64,000 nucleotides of DNA from Mangifera indica (GCF_011075055.1 NC_058151.1:12219800-12283799), one strand, 5' to 3'; positions 47,939 through 59,472 are shown, counted from the first letter of the stretch. Numbers and translations are program-made. Notes: generated from the letters alone by a model not told the origin.

Positions 47939-48500
47939 CTATCATCATATGGTTAGGAGTTATTTTATTTTTAATTTAAAATTATTTAATCATATAATAA
48001 TATATCATCTATGTACATAAATAATATATATGTATATAAATTATTATTTCCTTATATTTTAAGTTTTGGAAAATTCATCGTTATCACAGTCCTTTTCCTG
48101 TAATTTTGTTTGTTGTCGTAATTTTAGTCGTCCTCTCTCATTTTAATCATTTCCAACTATCTTAATCACCCCTCTTATTAATTCCTTACCCTTATAGGGT
48201 TTAATACATACTAGCGATGCTATATACGTTTAGTTTTATGTATTTAATTAAATATTTTGATGATGTATTATTAAGAAATTAAATATTATTTTATTTTTAA
48301 GTGAAAATTATATAATCACATAATAACACACTATCTAAATGTCTAATTAGGTATTCGAAATTAGATACACATTTGAATATAAGAATCTGATGTCACTGAA
48401 AAAAAATTATGCCAATCCTACGGCAGTGATGTGTTTATAAGAATAAATTTCTCAGTCATCCATGAAAGTAAACACATTAGAGTTGGATTCAATATCAATA
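46361..48500. other. Intergenic, MITE-rich, no gene seen
   Basis: A (TATG)n and (TA)n tract is near 46838-46870. The area 46915-47470 loosely resembles the foldback elements at 51-53 kb. A (TA)n tract is at about 47906-47936. Hairpin MITEs lie at about 47910-48045 and 48215-48385. ORFs at 46306-46736 lack recognisable features. Confidence 0.5.
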
Positions 48501-50340
48501 AGACAATTTGTAATTAGTGTTGTGTTTTAATTTTTTAGACTCATTGTAGAATTGGAATCAAAATCTATTTAACTTGCAGTTGTTTATGTCAAATTATCGT
48601 CCTCAGGATACCTTGTGTACACACCGTAACGTTGAGATTGTACTTTGAATTTTGTCTCACATTATGTTTTTAAAGAAAGTTTTCTTTATTTTTTTTATAA
48701 TCGGAGATCTCACCTATATTTGTTAGATGAGTAAATCCAGAACACAGTGATCAATTCTAAACTACTTCATTGAATAAGTTAATATTTTACAAGTATAACA
48801 GAATCAAAAAAAGCCGAAAAAGGCACTTTTGTCACATTGTTTATTTGAAAATTTGTAAGGAGCCTTTTTCTTATAAATAAGTTGTTTTGTTTTTTTGATG
48901 AGGTAATTTCAAATAGTTAGAGACAACAATAAAACAATAATGAATTATTAAGTGTAATTGAGTTTTTTGAGATTAAATCATTGAAAAAAGTTTTTGTGGA
49001 TTTTCTATTTTTAAAAAGACATATTTTTTTGTAATCGGACATCTCACCTATAATTGTTTGATGAGTAAATCCAGAGCACAGTGATCAATTATAAACTACT
49101 TCATTAAATAAGTTAATATTTTATAAGTATAATAGAATCAAAAAAAAACTTTTTTTTTATAATTTTTTTTTCAAAAATCATATAGTTGTAATGATCCATT
49201 GATTAAAGAATTGGGTTTTAAAATAAACCACTTTGGTTTGGATCAAACCAAATACTTGTCAGTTTTCTATTTTAATTAGGCTTGCTCTGTCATTCATGAA
49301 TTTAAGTAGTGCGCCAACATGACTTGAATCTTTTTGTCCAATATCGTATGTTCATAAAAAAATGTAAATAGTTTTTTGTCCTACATCAATTAATTACTAT
49401 AAATAGGTTATTTTGTATTTAATTAGATAATCACAAATAGTGAGAGATATGGATAGAATACCCAATAGCTATTAAAAAGTTGTAATTAGGTTGTCGGGAT
49501 AGAGTGTTAGTGAGCAGTTTTTTTGTGACTTTTCACGGCCGTTTGGTTATGATTTTTAAAGATTATCTTGGTAATTTATTTTTTATTCTTTTGTTTAATT
49601 TGTCAGTAATAAAAGATTATAGTAATTTTTTATTACTAATACTGATGTGATAAGTAATATAGGTGGTAATCTGATTACTACCTTCACTTTAGGTATTTAA
49701 ATATTATCAAGGTAATTTTGATTTTATTATAATTATATTAGTATTTATTAATTTTTTAAGACAAAAATGAATTTATTTTTAATTAATATGATAAATAATA
49801 TAAAAAATATTTAAAAATAATTATATTCAAGGGCATTTAAATAAAATAATTTACTAGTAATATTTTATTACCTTTAACCAAACACAATAATTATTTATAC
49901 TTATCAAATTTTATCAAATATATTAATCATTTATACCGAGTAATTTTTTAAGTAATATATTTTCAATGTAATATTTCTATTTTGGTAATAAAATATTACC
50001 CAAACCAAACGCCCCTTCAAGTTTAAAAATGACACAATTATCAAGTTTGATCTATGGTTTATTAGTTTATTGGGATTTGGAGTATGCCACTTTGGGTTGG
50101 TTCAAACATTATCTTTTTTAGGTTTGTTATATTATTCATGGTTTTGGGTGTTATACACATTAGGGTAAACAATTAGTACCAAAGTGGAGGTTCATGACTA
50201 ATTTGAGGGTTTGTGAAGCAATTTAAGGAAGAGCTCTAGTCAAGGGAGGAGTTTCAGTTTAATTTACGTGAAGCAAGCATTTCAAAATGTCAAGAGTGAC
50301 AAAAATTAGATCAAGTGTTAGTGTTATGAGACCTAGAGAA
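48500..50340. mobile_element. Degenerate LTR-like repeats with a nested Tourist-like MITE
   Basis: A segment containing aatcggagatctcacctata and gatgagtaaatccagaacac (48700-48830) is repeated at 49030-49150, about 332 bases away. Each is associated with a cttataaataagttg or ctataaataggtt motif (48870, 49398), a TATA box followed by U5-like sequence in typical copia LTR style. The interpretation as decayed, rearranged LTRs is tentative. Confidence 0.35.
49536..50015 (+). mobile_element. Tourist-like MITE, third copy
   Basis: About 480 bp, collinear with 3341-3822 along its length (taatataggtggtaatctga, ttaattaatatgataaataa, ccaaacacaataattattta). The ends cggccgtttggtt and ggggcgtttggtt (reverse complement) are inverted repeats. 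Flanks both read ttca. Confidence 0.8.
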
Positions 50341-51031
50341 TAAATGACAAATGGAACACAAGAACACATATGGAGACCCTAAATCAAGAAAAACCAGACT
50401 GTATTTGAAGAAAAGTTTTACATTATGAACAAAGAAGATTACAAGGTGAAGAAGAGGCTATTTGTTCTCTCTATTTATGCTCTATAATTTAACTCACTTT
50501 TAGCACTTCTTATACTCTTACACTTTAATACAACTTTTATATGCAAACTCTAGTCATAGATACCCGACACGTGTTTTGTTAATTGCTTACGCTGAATTAC
50601 GAATCACAACTTAGTGGCTTCTGGTTGGTGTGATTTTTCGCATTGAACAAAGCTATCTTCCTAAAAGCCAAGAAATAGAATGATGGTAATTGTGAAATAT
50701 AGAGTCATTAACTTGAATGTTGATGCATAATCCGATGTTTTTTGACCCATATTTCATGTCATGCAGAGAATAAAATCATCTTCAATCACTCAAAATGATG
50801 CCACTATTGGTTTCGTTGATCACTAGATTTCAGACCACAATTATCTTGTTCAATCTTGTTGTCTCCACAACTCTTAAATCTTAAGTAACATAGATATTTC
50901 TCATTTATGCTGGCTCTCCTGTATCTTCCCTATGTAAGGGACAAAAAGTAAACGTATATATGTATGTATAAAGTCCGGCACATGCCTAGGAGGCCACCAA
51001 TACATATAGATATGAATACCATGAAGTTTTT
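50341..51031. other. Intergenic, no gene seen
   Basis: Mostly unique sequence with no coding or RNA structure that I recognise. Confidence 0.45.
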
Positions 51032-51622
51032 TTGGCCGAAAGACTTATTCCCACCTAAGGATTAGTGTATTCTCAAACTCCTATTCATTAAGTTTCAAAA
51101 ACTCAAACACTCACCTGTTAGTTATTAAAGTTAACAAAATCTGTTAAATCTTAAAAGAAAAAACGTTATTTAACTAATAATATTTCATTTTCCCTCATTA
51201 ATTTAAAAAACTAATAATTTTTTTCTCCCAAAAAATTTGAAAAACATATTTGTGCCAACAAATCGTCAACCAACTTCCGATTGGCTGATTATTCATCTTT
51301 GTCCAGGAGATGGGAGGGTGCACCCGCATGGAGGTTAGTTGGCTCTAGTTGCCAAAGAAACAGGGGAAAAAAATGCAAATCCTAGGGAGAAAATGTAAGT
51401 TTTTAAACTTTTGGATGGGAGCATATTATTAGTTTTTTTAGACTAAAAGAGGAAATGAAATAATTTTTTTAATATTATTGGTTAAATGGTGTTTTTACTC
51501 TTAGATTTAGCAAATTTTATTAATTTTAATAGTTGATGGATGGATATTTAGGTTTTTGAAACTTAGCGGGTAAAAGTTTGAGAATACACTAAACCTTAGG
51601 TGGGAATAAGTCTTTTGGCCAA
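51032..51622. mobile_element. Foldback MITE with long inverted repeats, 591 bp
   Basis: The first 47 bases (starting ttggccgaaagacttattcc) match the reverse complement of the last 47 (starting ttggccaaaagacttattcc) at about 45 positions. Similarity continues more weakly to about 85 bases (aagtttcaaaaactcaaaca and aagtttcaaaaacctaaata). No coding content. A partial relative is at about 53655-54000, and an end fragment is near 61230-61290. Confidence 0.85.
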
Positions 51623-51639
51623 GCTTCTTTTACTATTTA

Positions 51640-51775
51640 TATAACTTTGTATACAAACAATAACATGTCACTATATGATTAAATATTATTTTATCTTTAA
51701 TTTAAATTTATTCAATCACACGATGATATATAATTGTTTGTATACAAAGTTATGCACATTATTTCCATACATGAC
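51640..51775. mobile_element. AT-rich hairpin MITE, near-perfect hairpin copy
   Basis: The arm ataactttgtatacaaacaa on the left is matched exactly in reverse complement on the right (ttgtttgtatacaaagttat), and pairing continues inward through the tcactatatgatt and aatcacacgatga segments. It is immediately next to the foldback element at 51032-51622. Confidence 0.75.
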
Positions 51776-52332
51776 ATTACTCTTTTGAGAGTACTGAAAT
51801 CACTGCAAATTAAGAGATGAAATGTTTTGCAAAAAAGAGAGTTACCCCACTTGATAGTATTACTCTCTTTAAGATTAAGGCCATGTATAATGTTCTTGCA
51901 GGCCTAGAACTCCTTACTAACCTCTTGAAAATGCTAGGGATAATATTCATTTTCATTTTGCTGGCTAGTGACCATCCAGTATGATGTAGATGCATGGCCA
52001 AATTTTGGCAAAACAGGCGATCCACCGTCAGCTATCCGCCGCCACCAACATGAAACTTACATTTTTTTTTTTTCTAAAAAGCAAGGAACTCGTCCAAATT
52101 AGTTAAATAGGTATATCTTAAGGCACAATAACTTGATTCATAACTATTATACTAGATAAGTGAAGATTTTATAAATGTGATAGAAGTTCGAATCTTGATA
52201 TTCTCTCTAAAAGTTTTAATGCTCGAAACTTATATTTTAGAGCATGACAAACACACACACACATGCGCAAAGTTAACCAAAGAGAAAGTGACAAATATTG
52301 ATGCAAATATATATGTTTTAATATTATAAATA

Positions 52333-53297
52333 GGAAAAAAGGACAATTTCCCACCCCAAGTTTTTGTCTAATCTTAAAAGTATACCTATGACGGATGAAA
52401 AACCTAAATATCTACTCAAAGTTTAGTTTCTTAGGATACACTCACATATTTTCTATTAGGGTTAAGAGACAAATTCGTTATTTTATCAATAATATTAAAA
52501 TAATTAAAATTTTATCTCATTTTCTCTCTTTAATTTGAAAAACTAACATTTTTCTCCTGAATTAAGTTTAAAAAAAATTCACTTTTCCCCCCTAAAATCC
52601 AACCACTTTCTCCAGTGACGACCTACCAATGACGAAGGAGATTTCGTCCCAAGATTGACCTTTGGATGACGATCATCTCATCTTCCAAGGAGGACAACCA
52701 TCGTCCATATTTGGATGACGAGTATCGTCCAGATCCAGACGCATTTCATCGTCCAAATCTGGATGACCATCATCGTCCAAATCTAGATGTGTTTCGTTGT
52801 CCAGATCTAAATGATGTTTCGTCGTCCAAATCTCTGGATAATAGAGAGTCGTCTATTCTGGATGACAAGTGTCGTCCAAAATGGACGACCAGCATTGTCC
52901 AAAATGGACAACAAGCATTGTCCAGAGAATGGATGATGGTCCGTTATCCAGGGAAGGTTGCCTCTGGACGATGCTCATCACTCTCCCTCCAGCCACATCA
53001 TAGTCAGTGTCAGAGGGAGAGTGAAAAAAATTAGGGATTTTGGGAGGAGGGGGAGAGAAAGTCATTTTTCAAAATTAAGGTATAAGAATAAAATGTTAAT
53101 TTTTAAAATCGGAGCAGAAAAATACTATAAAATTATATAACTTCAATATAAACAGTAAAATAATGATTTTACCCCTATATTTAACAAAAAAACTTAATAA
53201 CGATTTAGAGATGGATAGGTGTTTGAAACTTTTTATCTATTATAGGTATACTTTTGAGATTGTGTTAAAATTTAGGTAAGAGATAGTCCTTTTTCCC
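52333..53297. mobile_element. Mutator-like foldback MITE with internal TCGTCCA array, 965 bp
   Basis: The inverted ends (ggaaaaaaggacaatttccc; gggaaaaaggactatctctt in reverse complement) extend about 80 bases and include aaaagtatacctatgacgga and aaaagtatacctataataga. The flanks ttataaata (52324-52332) and ttatagata (53298-53306) match at 8 of 9 positions, as expected for Mutator-type 9-bp duplications. The interior (about 52660-52980) is a run of degenerate 24-bp units around tcgtccaaatctggatgac, many of them nearly self-complementary. The 122-codon ORF across the array (RPNLDDHH-type units) is a by-product of the repeat. Confidence 0.75.
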
Positions 53298-53306
53298 TTA
53301 TAGATA

Positions 53307-54377
53307 TAAGAAAACCAAGGGGCTAGCAAAATTCCAACATCTTTTACTACCATTTTCAAGCTCAAAATGATTGAAGTAATATTTCCAAGTCCCCACCCTC
53401 ACTGTTTTAAAGATAAAAAATATCTTAATGAAAAGGATTCATGAGAAAGGGAGCTTTGCTTGTTAGAAATACGAGGCAATGCCACTTCCAAGAGCCACTA
53501 GGTTTCTCGAGAGTGAAGAAGGACCATTAGTGCTTCGTTTGATTAGGATTGGCTTTGTGGACACGATGAGAGCCGTAAATAAGACTTGTTCCATTAATAA
53601 GTGAAAATGACAAGTTTGTTTCTTTCTTCTGCTGCTGATGTATTAATTTATTATAGGTTAAAAGGCTTATTTTCACCTAAAATTTAGTTTGTTTTCAAAC
53701 CCTTATCAATAAAATTTAAATATTTATTTATAAATTATTAAAATTAATAAAAAAATTTATTTTAACGATAAAAATATTATTTAATTAATAATATAAAAAA
53801 TTATCTTATTTATTTAAATTTTAAAAATTAATAATTTTTTAATATTAAATTTTAAAAAATTATATTTTTCTTTATAAAACTTCAATTTTTCAACGACTCT
53901 TCTCTTTCTCCAACAATCAACATCTTCTTTTCCTCTCTTTCCCTTCTTTCGGATTCATTTTTGTCAAAAAAAAAATTAGTCTTTATCTAGGTGAATTCAC
54001 GAAGAAGAGAAAATCATCGTTTGCTACTGATGTATTAATTTATTATAGTATAATTGAAGTGGATAAAGATTAATTCACTATAAAATGGATATAAATGATT
54101 GATTGAGTCCAACAATGCAACTTGAGCACAACTGAATCTGATCATAACATTGGATATATAGCATTAATTCTTGCATTTGCTCACTAATGTTGTTATCAGT
54201 AATTAATGCTATAATTACAATCATGAACAAACGCAACTCATACCTAGTTTCTTCAAAAAATCCTTGTTTGATCACTATGTGGTCAAATGGTAGACATATT
54301 CATTGTTAAGCACCTTTGATTGTCAATATAAACATGCAAAATAGCCTTAATTAATTATGATTTTCTTAATGAACATA
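53307..54377. other. Intergenic, no gene seen
   Basis: The stretch 53340-53640 has balanced composition but no coding structure. A one-ended foldback fragment lies at about 53655-54000. The ORF at 54078-54275 is not convincing. Confidence 0.45.
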
Positions 54378-55110
54378 CTATTTCGTATACGTGTCTAATT
54401 TACAACGATGTAAAAGTACTCAAACCTAATAACAATGTATGATCCTCCACTAGAACAGAACGCCAACAATTAGATATGTCAATCAGACCTATTGAATTAA
54501 ATATGATATGTTTAAGTTCGAACCCAAAAAAATTTTCAAGTTCAAACTTCGAGTTTGTCTATTTGGGCCTCAAAATTTTAGTTCATGCCTAATTCATTAA
54601 ATTGAGTTGGGCTTAGAATCTACAACGATGTAAAATTTTAGTTCAAGCCTATTTCGTATACATGTCCAATTTACGACGATGCATAAGTACTCAAACCTAA
54701 TAACAATGTATGATCCTCCACTAGAACAGAACGCCAACAATTTGATATGTCAATCAAACCTATTGAATTAAATATGATCTGTCTAAGTTTGAACCAAAAA
54801 AAATTTTCAAGTTCAGACTTCGAGTTTGTCTATTTGGCCTCAAAATTTTAGTTCAAGCCTACTTTGTATAAGTGTCCAATTTACAACGATGTAAAAGTAC
54901 TCAAACTTAATAACAATATATGATCCTTCACTAGAACAAAATGCTAGCAATTAGGCATGTCAATCAGACCTATTGAATTAAATATGATCTGTTTAAGTTT
55001 GAGCCCAAAAAGATTTTCAAGCTCATACTTTGAGTTTGTCTATTTGGGCCTCAAAATTTTAGTTCAAGCCTAATTCATTAAATTGAGTTGGGCTTAGAAT
55101 CTATTTGAAG
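54378..55110. repeat. Three tandem copies of a 210-270-bp unit
   Basis: Units start at about 54378, 54649 and 54859 (ctatttcgtatacgtgtc, ctatttcgtatacatgtcc, ctactttgtataagtgtcc). Each contains gtactcaaac, tgatcct, tagaacagaacgc and ttgagttgggctt or a truncated form of it. The middle copy is short by about 60 bases. Non-coding. Confidence 0.9.
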
Positions 55111-55338
55111 TCTGTCCATAAAATTTTTAAAAACTATAAAACACTATAATTTTAAAAATATATAAAAAAACACCCCCACCAATAAAAAATAACCAATTCA
55201 AACAAATATAAACTACCATTATAATTTATATCTAATCTTTTTTTAGAATCATGGAAGCAAAAAAAAAAAAAAAAAAGAACAATGGTTTCAAACATCGAAT
55301 TAATATATAAAATAACTGAATTTTAGAATATAAACAAT

Positions 55339-55344
<6 letters not shown>

Positions 55345-55411
<67 letters not shown>
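55345..55411. repeat. (TA)n microsatellite, about 33 units
   Basis: Uninterrupted TA repeat, the longest in the window. Confidence 0.97.
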
Positions 55412-55413
<2 letters not shown>

Positions 55414-55439
55414 TAGAGAAATCTTGTAATCTTATTGAA

Positions 55440-56290
55440 TGTATATAAAAAAATGTTCTACCTAATTAGTGTTGATTGTGTGTGTTTAAGAGTGAAGTGA
55501 GAGACTAATAACCCTAACACAGTCTAAAGTGTCTAATCAAACTCATATAGTAGATTTTCAATTGATATCAAAGTGACATCTGAATCTCTAAAATATTATT
55601 GTTGAAATTGTTTTTAACTTTAATGAACCTTGTTACTTCCTTTGAATGGATATGTTTCATGAATGTGACTCTAAAACTAGACCTCTCATATTAGATTGAA
55701 CTAATTACTCATATTGGAAAGAAAGGATGCATTCTTTTTTAAAATTTATTGATGAAAGATTTTGGGTATTTGTTGCAAACGGTGATCACCCCCTAAAGTT
55801 ATTGATGATGGTATTTTCAAACCCAAACTTGTTAAACTATGGACTAATACTTAGTTAGAATTTGCTAACTCAAAATTTAGAATTATCTATGTCATTTTTA
55901 ACGTTGTTTCAATTAATCAAATGAAAGTTATTGGTAAATATGAAATCATTGCTAACGATTCTTGCGATAAACTTTTTATTAGAAATGAAGCAACTAAAAC
56001 GGTGAAAAAATGACTCGGCTTAAAAGATTAACCACAAACTTTGAAAACCTAATTATGCTCAAGGGTGAAAGTATTGTTGACTATTATGCTCAAATTTGTG
56101 GTATTTCAAATGAATTATGTCTCGGGTAAAATTTATTCTAATGCTAAATTTGTTAGGAAGGTGTTGTGTATTCTAAGTCACATCCATTGAAGAGTGTAGA
56201 GATATGGAGAAGATGGACTTGGATAAGCTAATTGGATCACTACAAACATATGAGTTGAGTTTGAAGAGGTAGGATAAATGGAAATCAAAG
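55440..56290 (+). pseudogene. Ty1/copia gag relic
   Basis: Frames 55660-56280 read, with stops and shifts, as a copia gag (UBN2) domain. Recognisable are the pieces YSYWKERMHSFLKFIDERFW, FVANGDH, then KLIGSLQTYELSLKR near 56220-56270. Upstream, attgatatcaaagtgac (55561) resembles the tRNA-Met primer-binding site of copia elements, preceded by an LTR-end-like ttttca. No protease, integrase or reverse transcriptase follows. A dead fragment. Confidence 0.7.
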
Positions 56291-56634
56291 TAGTGGACTT
56301 GCCTTCAAAAATTTGTAAACTCTATTTGAAAATATGGAGTTTAACAAGTTTGATGATAAATCAAGGCTTAACAGAATTTGTAGAATATTAGAATTTCTAA
56401 AGAGAAGATTTAGATTCGAGTCTTTACCATACTTATAAACTCTATAATTAATTATTTACTAAAAAAAAACACTTGAGGAAAATGGAATAGATTTGTCAAT
56501 GAAAAATTATGCATTTTTATTAGAAAAACATAAAAAAGAGACTTTCTTACTGAGTAATGCAAAGAGATTTTCACACCAAATAGATTCTAAACATAAAAGA
56601 CGATCAATCACGTGATTTCACTTTGCTACAGATT

Positions 56635-57265
56635 TAGTAGACTTGGCAAGTCTGGCCAAGTGTGGGTCGGATCGATATGGATGCGAGTAAACTAGTACAA
56701 ATCAAATTATATAGGTGATGATTTCTAAACTTGTACCCCACCTGATGGGTACGAGTCAACCTACGAGTTCTCCGTTAATATTATTTTTTTATTATTTTTC
56801 TTTTGTTTTTATTATTTTCATATATTATTTTCTTAATTTTCAATATTTTTCTTTTCAAATACGTAAATATTATGTGGAGAAACAAAAATTTACTTCAAAT
56901 TATAAAAATGTTTCTTATAAATTTGAAGAATTTTAACGTTAAACATACAATGAATATTTATAACAAAATGTTTAATGTTCATATTTTTTAAATGTATTTT
57001 TAACACAACAATTTTTTTAATTTTAGGGTGAATTTGAGTTCATTTCATGGCAAAAGGAAAGAAAATATGTAAAATTTGTATAAGATATATTATAAGTTTG
57101 ATATTAAAGTGAAAAAAAAAATGAATAGAAAAAAAAAAAATTGACCCATGGGTACCCGCAAGCATACCCACCTACAAAAATCATTACTCCTAAATACAGA
57201 TCCAAAAATCTAGAACATATACCTGTATTTAGCCGTGTGATCCGCCCATTTTGCCACCTTTAGGG
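56635..57265. mobile_element. Probable hAT-like non-autonomous element
   Basis: The left end (tagacttggcaagtctgg) and the right end (taaaggtggcaaaatggg in reverse complement) are loosely inverted, with tgtgggtcggatc and gggcggatcacac near the two ends. The interior is AT-rich, with a shadow ORF at 56715-56936. The flanking 8-mers match poorly. Confidence 0.4.
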
Positions 57266-57690
57266 TTAAGGTAGGCTTCCGCTAATAATTTTTCTTCACT
57301 TATTTGATATGTAATCTTGGTTTTGGTGAATTTAGTTATATTTCACCATTAAAGATTTACCGATCTGAATATGAGAGGACAAAGTTTTGTATTGACTAAT
57401 TACTTTTGAAATTAAGAACATTATGCAACAATAGACTTTAATATTCTTATTATTTTTTTAAGTAAATCAAATGAATGTTTTATAAATATGATCGAGACTC
57501 AAACTCAAATATTTTTTTGAACGTTCTAGTACTTTATCAGTTTTGTTAACCTAATACTAATTTTGCTCTCCCAATTCTTATTATGCTTGAGGTATATATG
57601 TATACATAGTAAATTCATACATAGAACAAATACAGAAAAACTATTGTAAAAAACAGTCCTAACGAATAATGCAAGGCGAGACTTGAATAC

Positions 57691-57760
57691 CGTAGAACTT
57701 ACTGAGAGAAGTCCCGAGTTCGAGACCCCCTAATTACTTACTTAAAATAAAAAAAAAAGA
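57691..57760 (+). mobile_element. 5'-truncated tRNA-derived SINE
   Basis: The 70-base insert contains a polymerase III B-box-like gagttcgagaccc (57717-57729) and ends in an A-rich tail. It is bracketed by gagacttgaatac (57678-57690) and aggacctgaatac (57761-57773), an imperfect 13-bp duplication. The paralogous locus near 61400 has aggacctgaatcc once and no insert. Confidence 0.65.
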
Positions 57761-58157
57761 AGGACCTGAATACTGAGAAAGCAGCAGCCCACAAGAAAAT
57801 CGCTATACTTAAGGCGATGCAAGCCAGAGTAAAAGTATGAGCAACGCCTGCAATCTTTGGCTTTGATTTCCGGAAAACAATGGAGTAAACAGAGCCATTA
57901 CAGGCCGCCGCAATGCATAAGAGGAAGGCGTAGAAAGTGACTTGTTGATCGTCAAAAATAAAATTCGGTACTGGCCTTCCATCGATGTATGTCATCCGAA
58001 GCTGCAACATTAGAATCCGAGCAATGACGGTGACATTGAATATCAATTCGTCGGAGTAGAGCACTCGCTGTGGCCACCCCTGATGATCACGTATGCACAC
58101 GACGGGGACTGCGTGGCTGATGGGCAGCACGGTTGAGCATGGTGATTGGAATTTCAT
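57738..58157 (-). CDS. Small membrane protein of unknown family, copy 1 (SINE-altered C-terminus)
   Basis: The gene encodes 139 aa; I do not recognise the family. The N-terminal half (HAVPVVCIRDHQGWPQRVLYSD, 15-36) is soluble. A hydrophobic stretch at 38-52 is weak. Two good membrane segments follow at about 73-95 (VTFYAFLLCIAAACNGSVYSIV) and 101-131 (IAGVAHTF to FSVF), separated by the basic loop RKSKPK. The protein is 74 percent identical over 130 residues to the one at 61370-61798 (my count). The start is the ATG at 58157, about 72 bases after a TATA box. An upstream TTG-initiated extension is rejected. The last eight residues (FFFFYFK and the residue before) and the stop codon come from the A-tail and body of a SINE. 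Conservation of frame in both copies argues for a real gene. Confidence 0.65.
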   Translation of the reverse strand: MKFQSPCSTVLPISHAVPVVCIRDHQGWPQRVLYSDELIFNVTVIARILMLQLRMTYIDGRPVPNFIFDDQQVTFYAFLLCIAAACNGSVYSIVFRKSKPKIAGVAHTFTLACIALSIAIFLWAAAFSVFRSFFFFYFK

Positions 58158-58228
58158 CCTGAGAGCAACAGATGGATCCAATTGGGTTTATGAGGATTGT
58201 GATGAGGGTAGGGTAGTTTGTATGTGGG

Positions 58229-58235
58229 ATATATA
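58229..58235 (-). promoter_or_regulatory. TATA box of membrane-protein gene copy 1
   Basis: TATATAT within cctatatatccc on the minus strand; the same sequence is conserved at copy 2 (about 61866-61872). Confidence 0.6.
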
Positions 58236-58760
58236 GGAAGTGTGAAGTGGAGAAGATTGCTTTAAAGCTTCAGAGAAAGTTCAGTAGAGTGTGGTTGAAT
58301 TGCTATGGAACTTGGGAGGAAGGTCGGCATGAAGGTGCTTTAAATTCTGCAAATTTTTCTTTTTTACAGAAGAGTGGCGTTTTCCCGAGAAAGAACACAG
58401 AAACATCCTGGAAGTTGGGTAATTAGAACGAAAACTTTACTTGGGGATAATAACAAGTACATCCCCAAGTTTTGGTTTAACTGTTTTATCTTGCAAAATT
58501 TTTTTAATAACGTTTTTGTCCCTGAAGTTTGGTTTCAAAATAGTTTAACATAGGGTTGAATTCGATCAAAGTCAAATCCTACAAGAGTTTATTTGAAATC
58601 AACGACCAAAAATTTCTTTAATTTTAGCTCAACTCATTTTGTAAAATCAATGTTTTAACTCAACTTAAAAACAACTTAATTTTTGATTTAATTTAAACCT
58701 AACTCAAATCTGAATGTATAAATCAATTTAAACTCGATTTGTTTATAAAAACAAGTCCAA

Positions 58761-59472
58761 TATCTTAATTGGCAAGTTGAAATTTGTCTAAATTACTATT
58801 TTTGTCATGAACACTCTAAATTATTACTTTTATTTTGCATCCTTACTCATATCTTCTCAATAAATAATTTAGAGAAACCTATATACGCTTTTTAATTAAA
58901 ATTACAAAATTATCCTTTATTCCTGAGCAAGGTTAAATTCGGCCAAATCTCATCCGCTAATTTTTAACAATTTAAAATCTCACCCTCCTTCCAATTCTGT
59001 TAGATTAAAAATGAATTACAGATGCCCTGAAAAGTTGATAAATTTTAGATCACACGTTTATACTCTTTGATTGAAATTACAAATTACCCCTTATTTATAA
59101 AATGAAATTTGATAAATTATATCAATTTAATTAGAATTTTTTTTGAATGTTAGTTTGCTCGGAATTCTGCATTTTATGTTGAAAACATGAAGGAGCATGC
59201 AAAATTCTCGAAGCAGTGTTTGAAACTCGAAACAAATTTTCATTCATAATAATTGATCTAAAATGTCGCTGGAGAACAGTTCCATAACAGTAAGACGTTG
59301 TCAACAAAATTTTCGGTCTCAGAAAGAAATATAAGTCACCGTCGTCGCATACCTCAAATATCGTAAAAGAGAACTCAAAAAATCATTGATCCTTAGCACG
59401 TCTTTCCTAGTCGTACTCGTTGATGTCGTCGTCGTCGCTGCCGTGGTTGTGTTTTCTTTGAAGATTTTCACT
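58761..59472. other. Intergenic, no gene seen
   Basis: AT-rich, with runs of low-complexity sequence and nothing coding. Confidence 0.45.

Larger units (their letters stand above)
57590..58760. repeat. Segmental duplicate (copy 1) carrying a small membrane-protein gene
   Basis: It aligns with 61295-62400, including the gene, its promoter and about 600 bases upstream (ctttaaattctgcaaa, aataacgtttttgtcc, aacatagggttgaattcg). The spacing is about 3.65 kb. Confidence 0.9.

Noticed and set aside
52666..53034. 122-codon ORF with RPNLDDHH-like repeats
   Set aside because: It is produced by the 24-bp minisatellite inside a Mutator-like MITE; the unit period is a multiple of three, so open frames arise by chance.
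54378..55110. Tandem repeats considered as a CRISPR-like array
   Set aside because: Units are 210-270 bp, whole-unit duplications with no short repeat and unique spacer pattern, in a plant nuclear context.
55660..56290. Functional retrotransposon gene
   Set aside because: The gag-like sequence has stops and frame breaks, and no downstream pol domains follow.
58157..58181. TTG-initiated extension of the membrane protein (and the equivalent 61799-61822)
   Set aside because: The codon is TTG, not ATG. The ATG eight codons later is conserved in both copies and correctly placed after the TATA box.
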